From NCBI GenBank assembly GCA_023935145.1, contig CM043698.1, forward strand, positions 64,502,001-64,566,000: DNA of 64,000 nucleotides, given 5' to 3'. A program made the translations under genes and the position numbers. The first letter of the stretch is position 1, and every line of letters starts with the position of its first letter. This document shows, one piece after another, positions 11,624-22,573 of the stretch. The notes under the pieces are model-generated. The model did no database searches and was not told where the DNA came from. It saw only the letters and a program-made list of their open reading frames with translations. The stretch comes from Bretschneidera sinensis (Eukaryota; Streptophyta; Magnoliopsida; Brassicales; Akaniaceae).

Positions 11624-12882
11624 TGTAGACTAGTGTTCTAACCCAAGAAGGGAGGTGAATTGGGTTTTTAAAAACTTTTGCTAATTACTTGCAAGTTTAT
11701 AAAAAAAACAGTTAAATGCACAAGCATACAAACAACTAATGTGCTTTAAGTAAAAGACTTTAAGGAAGAGAAAGTGCAAACTCAGTTTATAGTGGTTCGG
11801 CAATATCAGATTCTTTCCGACCCTACGTCCACTCTCTTCAAGGAACCTCATTGAAGTAATTCACTAAAACTTTTAGTCCTACAACTTCATGGGTGTTGTA
11901 CAAACCTTACAACCAATCTCTTCCTCTCGGAAGTTATTCCTTCCTTGCGGAAGTTAATCCCTTCCTCACGGAAGCTTACAAAAAAGTATTTAATTCTAAA
12001 TACTCTAAGAGTTATTACAGCTCTTTCCCTTTTACAATAAATGTGATTTGTTGTAAAATAAATGGTAGAGAGATAGCAATGAATGCTTTTACAAATGAAC
12101 AATATCTCTCTTTCAATAATAAGCTTGAAGAATGGCTCAACAATAAATTTTTCAAAGCTTTTGAGAATTAATGAGCAAATTTATGAATTGAATGTGTTAC
12201 CTTCTACTTTTAAATGCTCATTGAAATGGGTTTATATAGACTTGAATCAATATGGCCATTAGACACTGACTTGGTAGGTTTGGTGCATTAAATGCTCAAG
12301 TCTCTCATCTCAAACAGTCATATTTTTGAATTACCAGTCGACTGAGTCTTTGTACCAGTCGACTGAGTCTTTGTACCAGTCGACTAGATCAAATGAGAAA
12401 TCTCACTTTTAGGCTGTGAGAGAGTACTAGTTGACTGGGTTTTAAGCACCACTCGACTGGAAACTCACTGTCCCAGATGCCAATCGAATGGGTGCTCTAT
12501 ACCAGTCGACTGGGGACATTCTGTCCCATACCCTAGTCGACTGGTACATTTGAGCCAGTAGACTGGGTTGCCCTTCAACCCAATTTTTCATGTGATAAAA
12601 CTGTTTTTGACTTGGAAGTATTTGAATTAAAAGTTTTGTCAAAATTATTTTGTAAAAAGAGCCATAAAACAAGCTACGTACTTAAACATAAGAGATTTAC
12701 AGTTGGTTTCAATACCTTAATGCCTATTCTATATCTTCTGTCTTGTCTTGGCGTCTGATACTGGTTGAGTTCTTGCATCTTGTTTATTTGCTGAAAGCTT
12801 TTACCGTTTAAACACTTAGATAAAACTGTTAGTACAATTAAAGTAGTGTTTTGTCATTATTAAAATTAGATAAAGGTCAACA
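11624..12882 (-). repeat. 5' LTR of the Sirevirus-like copia element
   Basis: In plus orientation it runs from TGTAGAC to GTCAACA, near-perfect 7-bp inverted ends, and is 1259 bp long. It abuts the primer site on one side and gypsy B coding sequence on the other. It contains a TGGTTCGG segment common in plant copia LTRs (11793) and a dense cluster of CAGTCGACTG palindromes (12334-12566). The partner LTR lies left of the window, so the age cannot be measured here. Confidence 0.85.
12334..12566. repeat. Cluster of CAGTCGACTG palindromes in the copia LTR
   Basis: Perfect or near copies of the palindrome CAGTCGACTG occur at 12335, 12356 and 12377. The first three are in tandem with a 21-bp period. 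Further copies are scattered to 12566, about nine in all. Variants differ mainly at the CpG or by C-to-T, as expected for decay of a methylated site. Palindrome clusters in LTRs and untranslated regions have been described for Sireviruses. Confidence 0.85.
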
Positions 12883-12988
12883 GTTAAGTTGGGATAGACC
12901 AACTAATGTGACTAAGATTATAATCTTTTTAGGGTTAGCTGGTCATTATAGAAGATTCTTTTAGAATTTTTCTATTATTGTAGTACTG

Positions 12989-13330
12989 TTGACCAGACTA
13001 ACCAGGAAAGAGGTGAGATTTGTATGGTGTGGGGAGTGTGAGAAAAGTTTCCAATTACTAAAGGAGAAATTGACTATAGCTCCAGTATGGGTGCTTCATT
13101 CTGGTGATGAAGGATTTGTAGTATATGGTTATGCATCCCATCAAGAGTTAGGATGTGTGTTGATGCAACATGGGAAGATAATGGTATATGCTTCTAAGCA
13201 ATTGAGGAATAATGAGAGAAATTACCCTACCTATGAGTTAAATTTAGCTACCATAGTCTTTGCTTTAAAGATTTGGAAACATCATCTGTATGGAGCCACT
13301 TATGAGATATTCACTGATCATAAGAGTTGA
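12989..13330 (+). pseudogene. RNase H domain fragment (gypsy B)
   Basis: A 113-codon open stretch reads LTRKEVRFVWCGECEKSFQL, then LTIAPVWVLHSGD, YASHQELGCVLMQHG, YASKQLRNNERNYPTYEL, and [20 protein letters not shown]. It covers the RT connection and RNase H. In active elements the first strand reads Y-x-D-A-S; here it is GYASH, so the first catalytic Asp is lost. It ends at a TGA in the H-K-S-L block. Confidence 0.85.
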
Positions 13331-14639
13331 CATACTTGTCTACCCAGAGAGAGTTGAATTTAAGACAGAGGCGGTAGATGGATTTGATTAGTGACTATGA
13401 TTGTATAAATTCACTATCATTGAGGAAAGGCGAATATGGTAACAGATGTATTGAGTAGAAAATCTACAACAAGATTAACTGCTATTGAGAGTCATGATGT
13501 GAAATTAATGATAGATTTAAGAGAAATAAGAATGAAGTTGAATATCAGTGATAGATAATCATTGTTAGCAAACATGGTGGTATACTCATCCATAGTAGAA
13601 TGCTTGTTAGAGATACAAGGTAGAAATGAAGAGATAAAAAATATTAAGCGGGAAGTGCTTAATAGAAAGTAATATGAGTTCAAAAATTAGAAATGATGGT
13701 ATTTTGGTCTCGGAATATAGAATTTGTGTTCCCAATGATGCGAAGTTGAGAAATGAGACATTGAGAGAGGCACATGATGATGTAGCTGAATACATTTCTA
13801 GATGTTTGGTTTTTGTGTAAGTGAAGTCTGAGACTAGACATTCAGCAGGCTTATTACAACCTCTTCCTGTGCTTGAATAACCATAGAAAAATGTGAGTAT
13901 GGATTTTGTTTATGAATTTTTCCATACCTAGAGAGGTCATAATACAGTGTAAGTAATAGTAGATAGACTTTCTAAGTCATCTCAATTTCTTCCAATTAAG
14001 ACTAATTGGAATCCTAAAAAGTTGGCTAAACTGTATGTAGCTAAGATTGTGAGGTTGTATGGAATACTTTTAGGCATAGTGTCAAACAGAGTTTCTAGAT
14101 TTACATCTTGGTTTTAGAGAGGCGTTCAGAAAGCCACGAGTACACAATTACAATTTAATATAACTTTCCATACTCAGACAGAAAGGATTATTATAGTACT
14201 AGAAGATATGTTAAGGGCAAATGTGATGAGTTTCTTAGTAAGTTGGGATTCTTACATGTCATTGATTGAATTTGCTTATAATAATCAGTATCAAACTAGT
14301 ATTGAGATTGCACTATTTGAGGCCTTATATGGTAGGAGGTGTAGAACGCCAATATGCTAGGAAAAAGTTGGAGAAAGAAAGATATTTGGTTCATAAATTA
14401 CTGAGTTAACAACTGAGATGATTCAACTAGTTAGAGAGAACCATAAAGTAGTGCATAGTAGACCGAATAGCTACGCTGATAATAGAAGAAGACCTCTTGA
14501 GTTTCAAGTAGGTGATTGGGTGTATTTGAAAATATCTCCATGAAAAGGTGTGTTGAGGATCAAAAAGAAAAGAAAGTTGAGTCTGAGGTAAGTGGGACCC
14601 TATGAGGTTATTGAGAAAGTTGATCTAGTTGTGAAAAGC

Positions 14640-14935
14640 TTGGATTTACCTTTAGAGTTGAAGCAGTGACATAATGTATTCCATGTTTCACTTTTGCGAG
14701 AACACTTACTTGATAAATCTCATAATATTTCAAGCCAAGCTGTAGAAATTCAAAAAGATTCGACTTTTATACAAGTACCAGCGAGAATTTTAGGCAGAAA
14801 AGAACAAGTCTTGTATAATAAAATAATTTCATTAGTTCAAGTTCTGTGGCGGAATAAGGATGTTGAAGAGATTACATGAAAGCATGAGGCACCTATGAAG
14901 AAATATTATTTACAATTGCTTTCTTGATTAGGTAA
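14640..14935 (+). pseudogene. Integrase tail and chromodomain-like segment (gypsy B)
   Basis: The text VFHVSLLREHLLDKSHNISS is followed by PARILGRKEQVLYNKIISLV and QVLWRNKDVEEIT. This is the usual C-terminal module of plant chromodomain-type gypsy Pol, thought to direct insertion to marked chromatin. A TGA at 14877-14879 replaces the usual W of the E-E-x-T-W motif. The normal end (MKKYY near 14896) continues after this stop. Confidence 0.8.
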
Positions 14936-15222
14936 AGAAATTTCGATGACGAAATTTTTATAAAGTTGGTAGAATTGTAATACTCGTGTTCTTAAAGTAT
15001 GGGTAAAGAAGTAATTTGATAAATATAACATGAAATTAAAATTCATGGACAACATGAAGAAAAAGAAAAAGAAAGTTAAAAGTAAAAGTAAAAAAAACAC
15101 AAAAACATGGCAACAAGTGGCAGCACCTGTTGTCAAAAGAGAATTGTGGTGCTGCATGTGATACAACACCACAATTTCGTGGCACAATACAAGGGAGGTG
15201 GGGTATTGAGTATGAAGGGAAA

Positions 15223-15226
<4 letters not shown>

Positions 15227-15289
<63 letters not shown>
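15227..15289. repeat. TA dinucleotide microsatellite
   Basis: About 31 uninterrupted TA units lie inside the gypsy B LTR. They are the source of spurious Ile/Tyr reading frames on both strands. Confidence 0.98.
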
Positions 15290-15291
<2 letters not shown>

Positions 15292-15789
15292 TGTTTGGTT
15301 TTCTTTCTTTTACAATTCAAACTACTCTCTTCTACTCTCTTTCTTTAAACACTTAGGGACCGAAAGAAAGGTTGAAAGAGTAAAATTTTGAAGGAGTTTA
15401 CAGGAGAATTTTATAGAGAATCATAGGAAGCTCTAAGGAAAAACAAAGGTAAATAACATGAAGTTTATTTTTGAAATTTAGCATATATGAAATTTCTCGG
15501 AATTTAAAGTGGGAATTTTCAAAGGGTGTGAACTGTGGAAGCATTGAGGAATAAATTAGAAATTTAATGTAAATATTATGTCAGTTGTTGACGATCAGCA
15601 ATCAGAAGAAATTGTTGAAAGAAGCAGGAAATGAAATATATAGTGATAATATTAGAATAAATTATTAACTTATACTTTGGTGGTAGATGAAAAATTGGTT
15701 GATAGGTATGAGAGGAATAATGGATGTGTAGAAAATTATTATATGAGAAGTAATATTATTAGAATAATGAGTCGATTTAATATTAAAGG

Positions 15790-16456
15790 CAATGTTTAAA
15801 AAGGCGTTCGTTGGGTGCACCCCGAGGCGATTTAGGGCTAAAACGCCCCAAGGCATGAATTAGGGCGAAAGTATTGCTGGGCGGACGTTTTTGGGGTCTG
15901 GGTGTTTGCCTTTGATGCCCCGGGCCTAGACTCCCAGTGTATTTTTATTTTTTTGCTTTTGCAACCGCAAAACGAGGTTGTTTTGGGTTAAATGAAATCA
16001 GCCTCACTGAACCAAAACGATGTCGTATTAATAAACCCTCCTTAAGTCTTTTTCCCTGAGGCTCGAACCTATGACCTAAAGTGTCATAGATCTTAACCAT
16101 TGAGCTAGTATTCTTGTTATGACATTATTACACTTCATAAATATATCATATATGTTATCTAGTTTAATAATAATTACAAACTATTTAATTAATCACTTAC
16201 AAATTACAACAATATAGAAATATACGTTAACCGTCATATAATTTATATATAAATATATATTAATATTTATAAAACTATAATTCTCACACTATAGAGAGTT
16301 AGTAAAGTATTAAACTTTGATGAAAATTAATTAATTAATTAAAATTATTTTTATTTTATTATTTTAATTAATTAATATTATTTTATTAAAATTTTGAAAC
16401 ACTCCAACGCCTCGGGGCTTACGCCTCGCCCAACGCCCTCGCCTCTGAAAACACTG
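15790..16456. mobile_element. hAT-type MITE (667 bp)
   Basis: The element is flanked by a perfect 8-bp target duplication ATTAAAGG (15782-15789 and 16457-16464). It interrupts the gypsy LTR exactly where the other LTR copies are continuous. Its ends are inverted: CAATGTTTAAAAAGGCG at the left and the complement of CAGTGTTTTCAGAGGCG at the right. They extend into long GC-rich arms containing CCCCGAGGCG. The CARTG ends and 8-bp duplication are hAT hallmarks. No transposase is present, so it is non-autonomous. The AT-rich middle carries a tRNA-like segment. Confidence 0.85.
16058..16112 (-). other. tRNA-like pol III box A/box B pair inside the MITE
   Basis: On the minus strand, box A reads TAGCTCAATGG (complement of 16097-16107) and box B reads GGTTCGAGCC (complement of 16060-16069), 38 bases from start to start. 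Both are close to the internal pol III promoter consensus of tRNAs and tRNA-derived SINEs. There is no credible acceptor stem, so this is not a tRNA gene. It is either a SINE head or a decayed tRNA captured in the MITE. Confidence 0.6.
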
Positions 16457-16663
16457 ATTAAAGGTGATAAATGAAATTCTTGACAAGCTATGATGGATGA
16501 TTTGATATGATTTATGAGGAGAAGAATTTAGTGGAATTTTTCCAATAATAATTTGAGAATAATTAGAATAGCTAGTTTAAATGTCTGAATATATACTTAT
16601 TTTCATTTTATTATTCATATGCATATTCATATCATTATTTATATGCATATGTATGAAATAAAA

Positions 16664-16800
16664 GAACCAGGAGGGCAGCTGGTCTAAATGAAAATGAAAG
16701 AACTGGGAAGGCAGCCAATCTAAATGAAAATGAAAGAACCGGGAAGACAGTCGATCTAAATGAGAATGAAAGAACCGGGAAGGCAACCGGTCTAAGATAA
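16664..16800. repeat. Tandem 36-bp repeat in gypsy LTR
   Basis: About four units contain GAACCGGGAAGGCAGCCGG-like sequence followed by TCTAAATGAAAATGAAA. Degenerate versions occur at 4590-4770 and 7105-7305 in the other two LTRs, so the array is an old property of the family. Confidence 0.8.
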
Positions 16801-17534
16801 AAACATGTCGACATGTGGGAAGACGTTCCCAATAATAATAACATTTAACTTCACACATTGTATTTGCTTTAAATGTTGATTGTTATTGTCTGATATGTTA
16901 AAGTGCTATTTATGATTGTAAAACTATTGATAGAGGAATGAGTCTCACATAGAGACAAATATACTAAGGAAGAAATATGAAAACATGTCTGATGAGTAAC
17001 TTAAGAAAAGATTGTGTAATAGGGGAATTATGATATTGAGTAGTGATTACAAAATATTGTTATTGAATTATTTGAGGAAAAAGATGAATGAATATCGAAA
17101 GATTTTTTAGAAGTAATTGAATTATAAGATGTAACTGAGAGTATAAAATTGAATACTTCTAGTAAATTTAATTAACTGAGCATGTGAAGCTTACTCCTCA
17201 TTGTATAATGATTTCAGGTAGCAGGCAGGACAGATAGTTTGGTGAGTTGAGATTCAAACAAAGTCATTATCTGTAAGCTACGTGCGTGTCCACATCCTGA
17301 GACTAATGAGAAAATAAAATAAAAATTTATTTGTAAATATTCATGCATATTACGTTGTATAAAATGTTTAAGTCAAGTTCAAAATGATGTATCTCCCATG
17401 TTGATGGTTGAGAATTGATGTAAAAAAAAAATTATGCTGGTGTTATTTTTATTGTTGCATATATGTGTAGTGTTGAGATTTCAAAAAATGACGACACCGT
17501 CTCGGAGGTAGCCAACCTGAGATAAATCGTTGCA

Positions 17535-17747
17535 ATAACATTTATGAGTTATTGATGGTTGAAGATCAAATGATAACAATCATAATTTAGTCGATACTAT
17601 TTAAACATGTGTAAAAATGCTTGCTTAATTTTTTTATTTATAATTAATTTTTTAATTATAAATAGTTTTATAATTTAAGTTTTTTTATATTTAATTTCAT
17701 TAGATTTTTTCATTGGATTTTTTTATTGAGTGAGTTTTATCATTTTG

Positions 17748-17794
<47 letters not shown>

Positions 17795-18120
17795 TTATGA
17801 AATTTGAATTTTATAAATTTTATAATTAAACTTTATATAATCTATTTATGTTTATGTGCTATTAATAAAATTATAGCGTTTTTTTTTTATGTCCACTTTA
17901 TCAAATATCTAAAAAATCAATCCCATTAACAAAAATAAAATAATTAATTGTAGGTAAAATGATCATTTGATTGACAAAAAAACATTATAGCAAAAACACT
18001 TTGTACCTCACGCTTCTGGATCGCTAATTGATAAGTTACGAAATTACGATAAAACCACTTAACATATATTCAGTTAAGGGTATTGTTGACTTTTAAACTT
18101 AAAATAAGAACCAAGACCTG
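17535..18120. other. AT-rich spacer with TA microsatellite
   Basis: No coding signal is seen. A TA run occupies 17751-17791. The 5-mer right of the gypsy B LTR is ATAAC, which should match the left end of that element outside the window. Confidence 0.6.
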
Positions 18121-18560
18121 CAGTTTGGAGTCTCACGCTCACCATAACCGCATAGCCTCTTCTTCATCTCCTACCACCACGTTTTAATCTCATTATTTTG
18201 TTTCGTCCCTCTTGCAGTACCTTACCCTCTCTTGTGAGTGTTAGGGTTTCTTTGTAGCTTTGTTTTGTCTCTCTTTAGTTATGGCAGAGAGAGGGACTCT
18301 CTCGAGTTGTCCGTCGTCCTCGTCGGCGGAGGATGCGGCGGATTTTTCGGTGGATTGGATGGAACTGTAGGCGGCGGAGGAGCTGACGGATTTGGCGCAA
18401 TTAGCAATTTGAGGGAGGGTTGCTGAACCAACCGTTAGATGGGGGCGCAAAGGGAAACGACTATGGAAGCGAGTCAATAGCGAGTCGCCTCCCTGCGACT
18501 CGCGGTTGAAGCAGGTTGACTCGGTGCCACCGTGTCAGGATCTCGCTGAGGTTGGCATGT
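18121..18560 (+). pseudogene. Decayed first exon of an unrecognised gene
   Basis: A CT-rich leader (18130-18280, including TTAGGGTTTC) looks like a plant 5' UTR and is followed by ATG at 18281. The frame reads MAERGTLSSCPSSSSAEDAA, then DFSVDWMEL, a stop (TAG, 18368), ELTDLAQLAI, a second stop (TGA), and then VAEPTVRWGRKGKRLWKRVN and SVPPCQDLAE. The coding character (Ser-rich start, acidic patch, basic patch) continues in the same frame through both stops. Each stop is one C-to-T change from a sense codon (CAG, CGA). A GT donor could follow CTCGCTGAG (about 18550). I do not recognise the protein. Confidence 0.5.
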
Positions 18561-21500
18561 GATGGTTTACCCTCCATTTATCGTTTTTTTCCTCAAATGA
18601 TTTAATTTTTTTTTCAAATGTTTGAAATGTTACTGTTTTGTTTTGGAATAAGGAGGTCGATTTTTTGTCGGTCCTAAAGGAGTAAGTCAAATTACTGAAT
18701 TTAGAAATTATCTAGACATAATATCGAAGATGAAGAATCGGATTTTATATTTGCTTTTGGAAAATGGTAGTGATACAAATAGTGGAAAACGATCTTTGAA
18801 GATGAATACTGAATTATAGAGCCTGTTCTGGTGATATGAGTAAGTTATGATGAAATTGTATTTATAATGAATCACACTGGCTTATAATTTGAATATAATC
18901 ATCCATAAATTTTAATGTTTAACAAAGATGGTTTTTCCCCCATAATGTATGAAGATCCCTCCAGTGTTTAATATCTTATCTCTGCATATCTATGGCCTTC
19001 TTTGGTTTATTCTAACCAGACTTCTGTAGGTGATTCAGTTAATAACAATAAAACTACTCAAACAACCATTTTATGTTTGGAAACATGTATAATAAAAAAA
19101 GAGTTGAACTGCATGCATGTAAATTAGTCAAGTAGTGCAACATATTTAAAATTAACGAAAAAAAGTTAAGAAACAAAGTATTTGAGGCATTCTTATAATG
19201 TGGCTACGGCTGGTGGTGGAAATAAGTGGAAACTACAAGGTGGTCAAATTGGCTGAAGACTTCATTGGACCTAAGAGTAATCAAGAGACACTACATAATT
19301 TGCTTTCAATGCAGTGTAATTTTTTTTTTCCTTTGTTTACCCGCTATACCTTGGAATGCCTTCTGTTTGTTCTTGATAAGTACCATAGAATGCCTTCTTA
19401 TCATTGAAGTTTGTTCCTTTTAGCAGCCAAAACTAAGAGGTTTAGAGACTGTCTTTGTAAGCCTATTCCTTGTGCGAGTCTGAAGAGCATAGTATATTTA
19501 AATACGTTAACATAACTAAAAAGATGGCTTTGATCAAAGTTATTCTCATTATGAGTTTACTGAATTAAGTGTGATGTAGGAGTGGTTTGAGGTCTTCTTT
19601 CCATGCAGGTTGTGGTGGGCTAAATTTAATGAAAAATTCTAGGTTATAATTTTTAGGGATAGGGAAGGAGTTTGAGGCTTTAATTAATCAAATAGTTATG
19701 AAAAACTTGAAATTCAGGCTGCTGGAGGTTCTAGCAGCAGCAAGTACAAATCATTTGTTAGTTTTGGTGGTTTAATAAAAAGGGAAAAGGGATCAAAACT
19801 TCGTAAGCATGTGAGTGCTTTCAGGTTTCAAAGTTGTAGATCATGTAAATGGGTGGCACCCCTTTGGTGCCTTATATATAAACACTTACTAAAAAAAGTC
19901 AGAGAAAAGAATCTTGATTCATTTTGCCACAATACCTTTGAACAGTATTTTAAGCTAAAGAAGAAGAAGGAAAGGAAGGAAGAAGTAATGACAATATTTT
20001 CAAGTTCTGAAGAATATCAGGAGACTATCTCATTTCTCAAAATAAATTTTCTTGAAAAAATTCAACTTTATTTAATTCCGTGAAAAAGAAAAACAACCAA
20101 TATATATGAGCTGCTAGGTTCTCCCATTTATCTTGGGTTTGACTACTTTTAAATAGGAAACTAGCAGATGTGAAAGTTTGACAAGGAGACCAAACTAAAG
20201 AAACTCCTATCTTAAGGTGATAGCATCTATGGACCAGAACTAAAGCCTATTCCATCAAGTCTGGAAATATACCAATACACCCTGTGACACAATAGAATGT
20301 GGAAAGAAGAGATTAAGAGTGTAATATAAGCATACTGTCAAATAGTTATATAGTATAGATAAGTTTTTGCATCTACATGATTCCATCTAAAAAATTCCAT
20401 GCCATCGGGCTTGCCACATAAGCGTACTGTCAAATAGTTATATAGTATAGATAAGTTTTTGCATTCAGTGTCCCTCATTATACATTGAATTTTAGATCTT
20501 TATCTTTTATCTCTTATGTCTAGCTGTACTTCTATGCTTAATGACCGTTGACAAAAAGTCAGTTGTTGCTGTTCTAATCTAACTTTTAAGTTTTCCAAAG
20601 GAAATACCATATGGACAACCCACCTCTCCATCTAAGCCTCACTATTCCTTGAGTATTAATTTGATTGTTGTCCTCGTTCTTTTCCTCAAAACTATTGAAT
20701 TGTTACATTTTTCAGTGATGATGGTGCGATGGAAAGTGGGCATTGACAGATAGTGGCTTTTTAAAGCAACTTCTAGAACCTGGAAACTTTTACTTTAATA
20801 CAGAGGTTCTGGAACTCTGGAATCCTGTATGATTGTGAACGGGTGGTCTATGTTGCTTGGACCACCTGATGAGCCGTCTCTCTAGGGTCAAATCCAAATT
20901 CTCAAATCGATTTTCAGATGAAGAGAACTATTTGGTACTTGAAATTGTTTTATTTTGTCTTGGCTGCTATCCACCCATGACGAATAGCCTTCTTTTGGCA
21001 TATCATTTCTTCTACCGGTGAGATTGAATGTCTTCTATCATGATATTCATGACATATTTCAAAGTTTATTGCAAGCTACATAAGTTTGAAATTCACTTAT
21101 AAAAATGAAACATGTAGTCTAAAATTCAACACAATCAAGCCCATGACCAATTATCGTGCAAATTAATTGGTTTAACTGCCTATTTTTTTCCGAACTTACC
21201 GGTGTATCACACCTTGAAAGCTCCTCAGAAAGGAAAAGACATGGAAGCAATCAAAACCATTTACCTTCGTCCTTAACCTCTTGTCTGCAAATGGTCTAGC
21301 CAGCAAGAGGAAAAAGAGACCAAGAATTCAGTGTTTAGGACTTAAGAGTATCTCCATTATTTGGAGGATGTTGGGGCTTGGGGATTTAACTTTTAGTATT
21401 GACTGCAATACTAAGGAAAAGTAAATAATTGAAAATTTTATATGAATGAAGAGTTACTGGCTTGGTAAATTAAAAATAAGGGATCCAGAGGTTGTAAAGA

Positions 21501-21958
21501 GTTTAATGTACATCATTAAGCAATGCAGTTTATAAGACATGCCATCTTATGGAAATAAATTGAATTCTTTCTGTGTTGGGTCCCAAATGTTGAAATCTAG
21601 GTTGAAAAATTGTAATGGGAAGTTAAGATCTGCGCAGTTAGGCACGTAAGGCAGGTGGGATTTTTTAGTTGTTGTATCCTTTTATGAGTGGTGACCTTTC
21701 TGATCTTTGCGGGTCCATGTATAATGTATATTCTTTCTTGTCTTACATGAGGTAAATCAGTTTATGATACAATATTTATTTATTATCTTCTCCAATATAA
21801 TCTTTTATTTTCTAACGTGTAGAAATGTTACTGTTTGCTTACACTGATGCTTCCTGCGTTACGAGTCTATGACTCCTTGGAACTGCTTTTTGTAACTTTA
21901 TTTCTATATTTCTGTTCATCTTTCAATAATGTTAATTATTTTTTTCATGGCAATGCAG
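18561..21958. other. Intron-like or intergenic sequence
   Basis: T-rich, with no sustained reading frame. A short exon-like piece with consensus borders may lie near 18653-18683 (...AAG, then GAGGTCGATTTT..., then GTAAGT). A 45-bp direct duplication containing AGTTATATAGTATAGATAAG occurs at about 20332-20376 and 20423-20466. Otherwise I see nothing. Confidence 0.4.
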
Positions 21959-22180
21959 GATCAGAAAGATTTATCATGATCAATAAGCAAGAATGTTTCT
22001 AACAGGAATAAAATGGCTGATGCTGTCAATGGCGTCAAGAGCCGAGAATTTTCATTAGCTTATATATGAAAATGGTACTGCTCATAGTGTTGGTAACATT
22101 ACAGAAAAACCAGATTCTGATGAAGGTAAAAGTACAAGCAGCAGTTCGACAACAGGAAGAGGGTCTGACCACCATGAACT
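21959..22180 (+). pseudogene. Exon-like fragment truncated by an LTR
   Basis: After a good acceptor (T-rich tract, GCAATGCAG at 21951-21959) the DNA has coding-like composition. Around 22063-22185 one frame reads YENGTAHSVGNITEKPDSDE, then GKSTSSSSTTGRGSDHHE. Upstream the frame is broken (MADAVNGVKSREFSLAY in a different phase). It runs into the LTR copy at 22181 and stops soon after. It may belong to the gene that starts at 18281. I do not recognise it. Confidence 0.35.
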
Positions 22181-22331
22181 GGAAATTAAAGATAGATGAT
22201 TCAAATCACATGGATCTTCCCAAATCACATGGACGACTCAACACTCAATCACAGAGTATGAAAAATAATATTTAGTCTGATTTTATTCATAAGTTGCCAA
22301 ATAACAAATGAAAATCGCTTATATAATATAA

Positions 22332-22374
<43 letters not shown>

Positions 22375-22573
22375 ATCCTAACCTAAAGATAAAGACTAAA
22401 TCTTAAGAAGATAAGAACAACAAATCATATAACCATTGGAGATAAGCTTAATCTTAATCAAGGAAGCTAACTAAGATAATAATTCTTAATATTTTCAATT
22501 ACATAATTATTTTCATATCCCCCAATTCTTATATTAAAATTCCTAATTCTAATCTTGCTCCCGTTCTCCACCA
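22181..22573 (-). repeat. LTR copy 1 (3' LTR), truncated at its outer end
   Basis: It aligns with the LTRs at 23871 and 24310 from GGAAATTAAAGATAGATGA onward but lacks their first roughly 40-50 bases, where exon-like sequence is joined instead. It contains a TA/GA microsatellite (22330-22372). The inner edge is ...TCTCCACCA at 22573. Confidence 0.75.

Larger units (their letters stand above)
12883..14975 (+). mobile_element. Ty3/gypsy element copy B, internal 3' part, degenerate
   Basis: Directly after the copia LTR the + strand enters gypsy RT/RNase H in mid-domain (LGLAGHYRRFF, about 12935), so the copia element inserted in this gypsy copy. RNase H follows (12989-13320, with VRFVWCGECEKSF, VLMQHGKIMVYASKQLR and TYEIFTDHKS), then integrase pieces (13790-14400), the GPYEVIEKV module (about 14595) and a chromodomain-like tail open from 14694 to 14879 (VLWRNKDVEEIT). 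Stops and frameshifts are scattered throughout. It leads into its own LTR at 14976. Its 5' half is outside the window. Confidence 0.88.
14976..17534 (+). repeat. 3' LTR of gypsy copy B, with nested insertions
   Basis: It begins TGTAATACTCG after the chromodomain tail and ends AAATCGTTGCA. It aligns with the LTRs at 3659 and 5805. The length of 2559 bp includes a 667-bp hAT-type MITE plus an 8-bp target duplication, and a TA microsatellite (15227-15289). A 36-bp unit is repeated about four times at 16664-16800. The GTCGACATGTGG motif recurs at 16805. It is the most diverged of the three LTRs, fitting its place as part of the oldest, outermost element. Confidence 0.85.

Noticed and set aside
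12334..12566. CRISPR-like regular short repeats
   Set aside because: The units are short palindromes at variable spacing within a plant LTR. Spacers are not of uniform length and there are no cas genes; this is a eukaryotic genome.
15036..15391. Open frames rich in Ile-Tyr on both strands
   Set aside because: They read through a TA microsatellite inside a gypsy LTR; no coding evidence.
18238..18477. Gly-rich + strand frame and Ser/Ala-rich minus-strand frame
   Set aside because: They are shadows of the Ser-rich frame starting at 18281 and arise from GC-rich codons; no splice or homology support.
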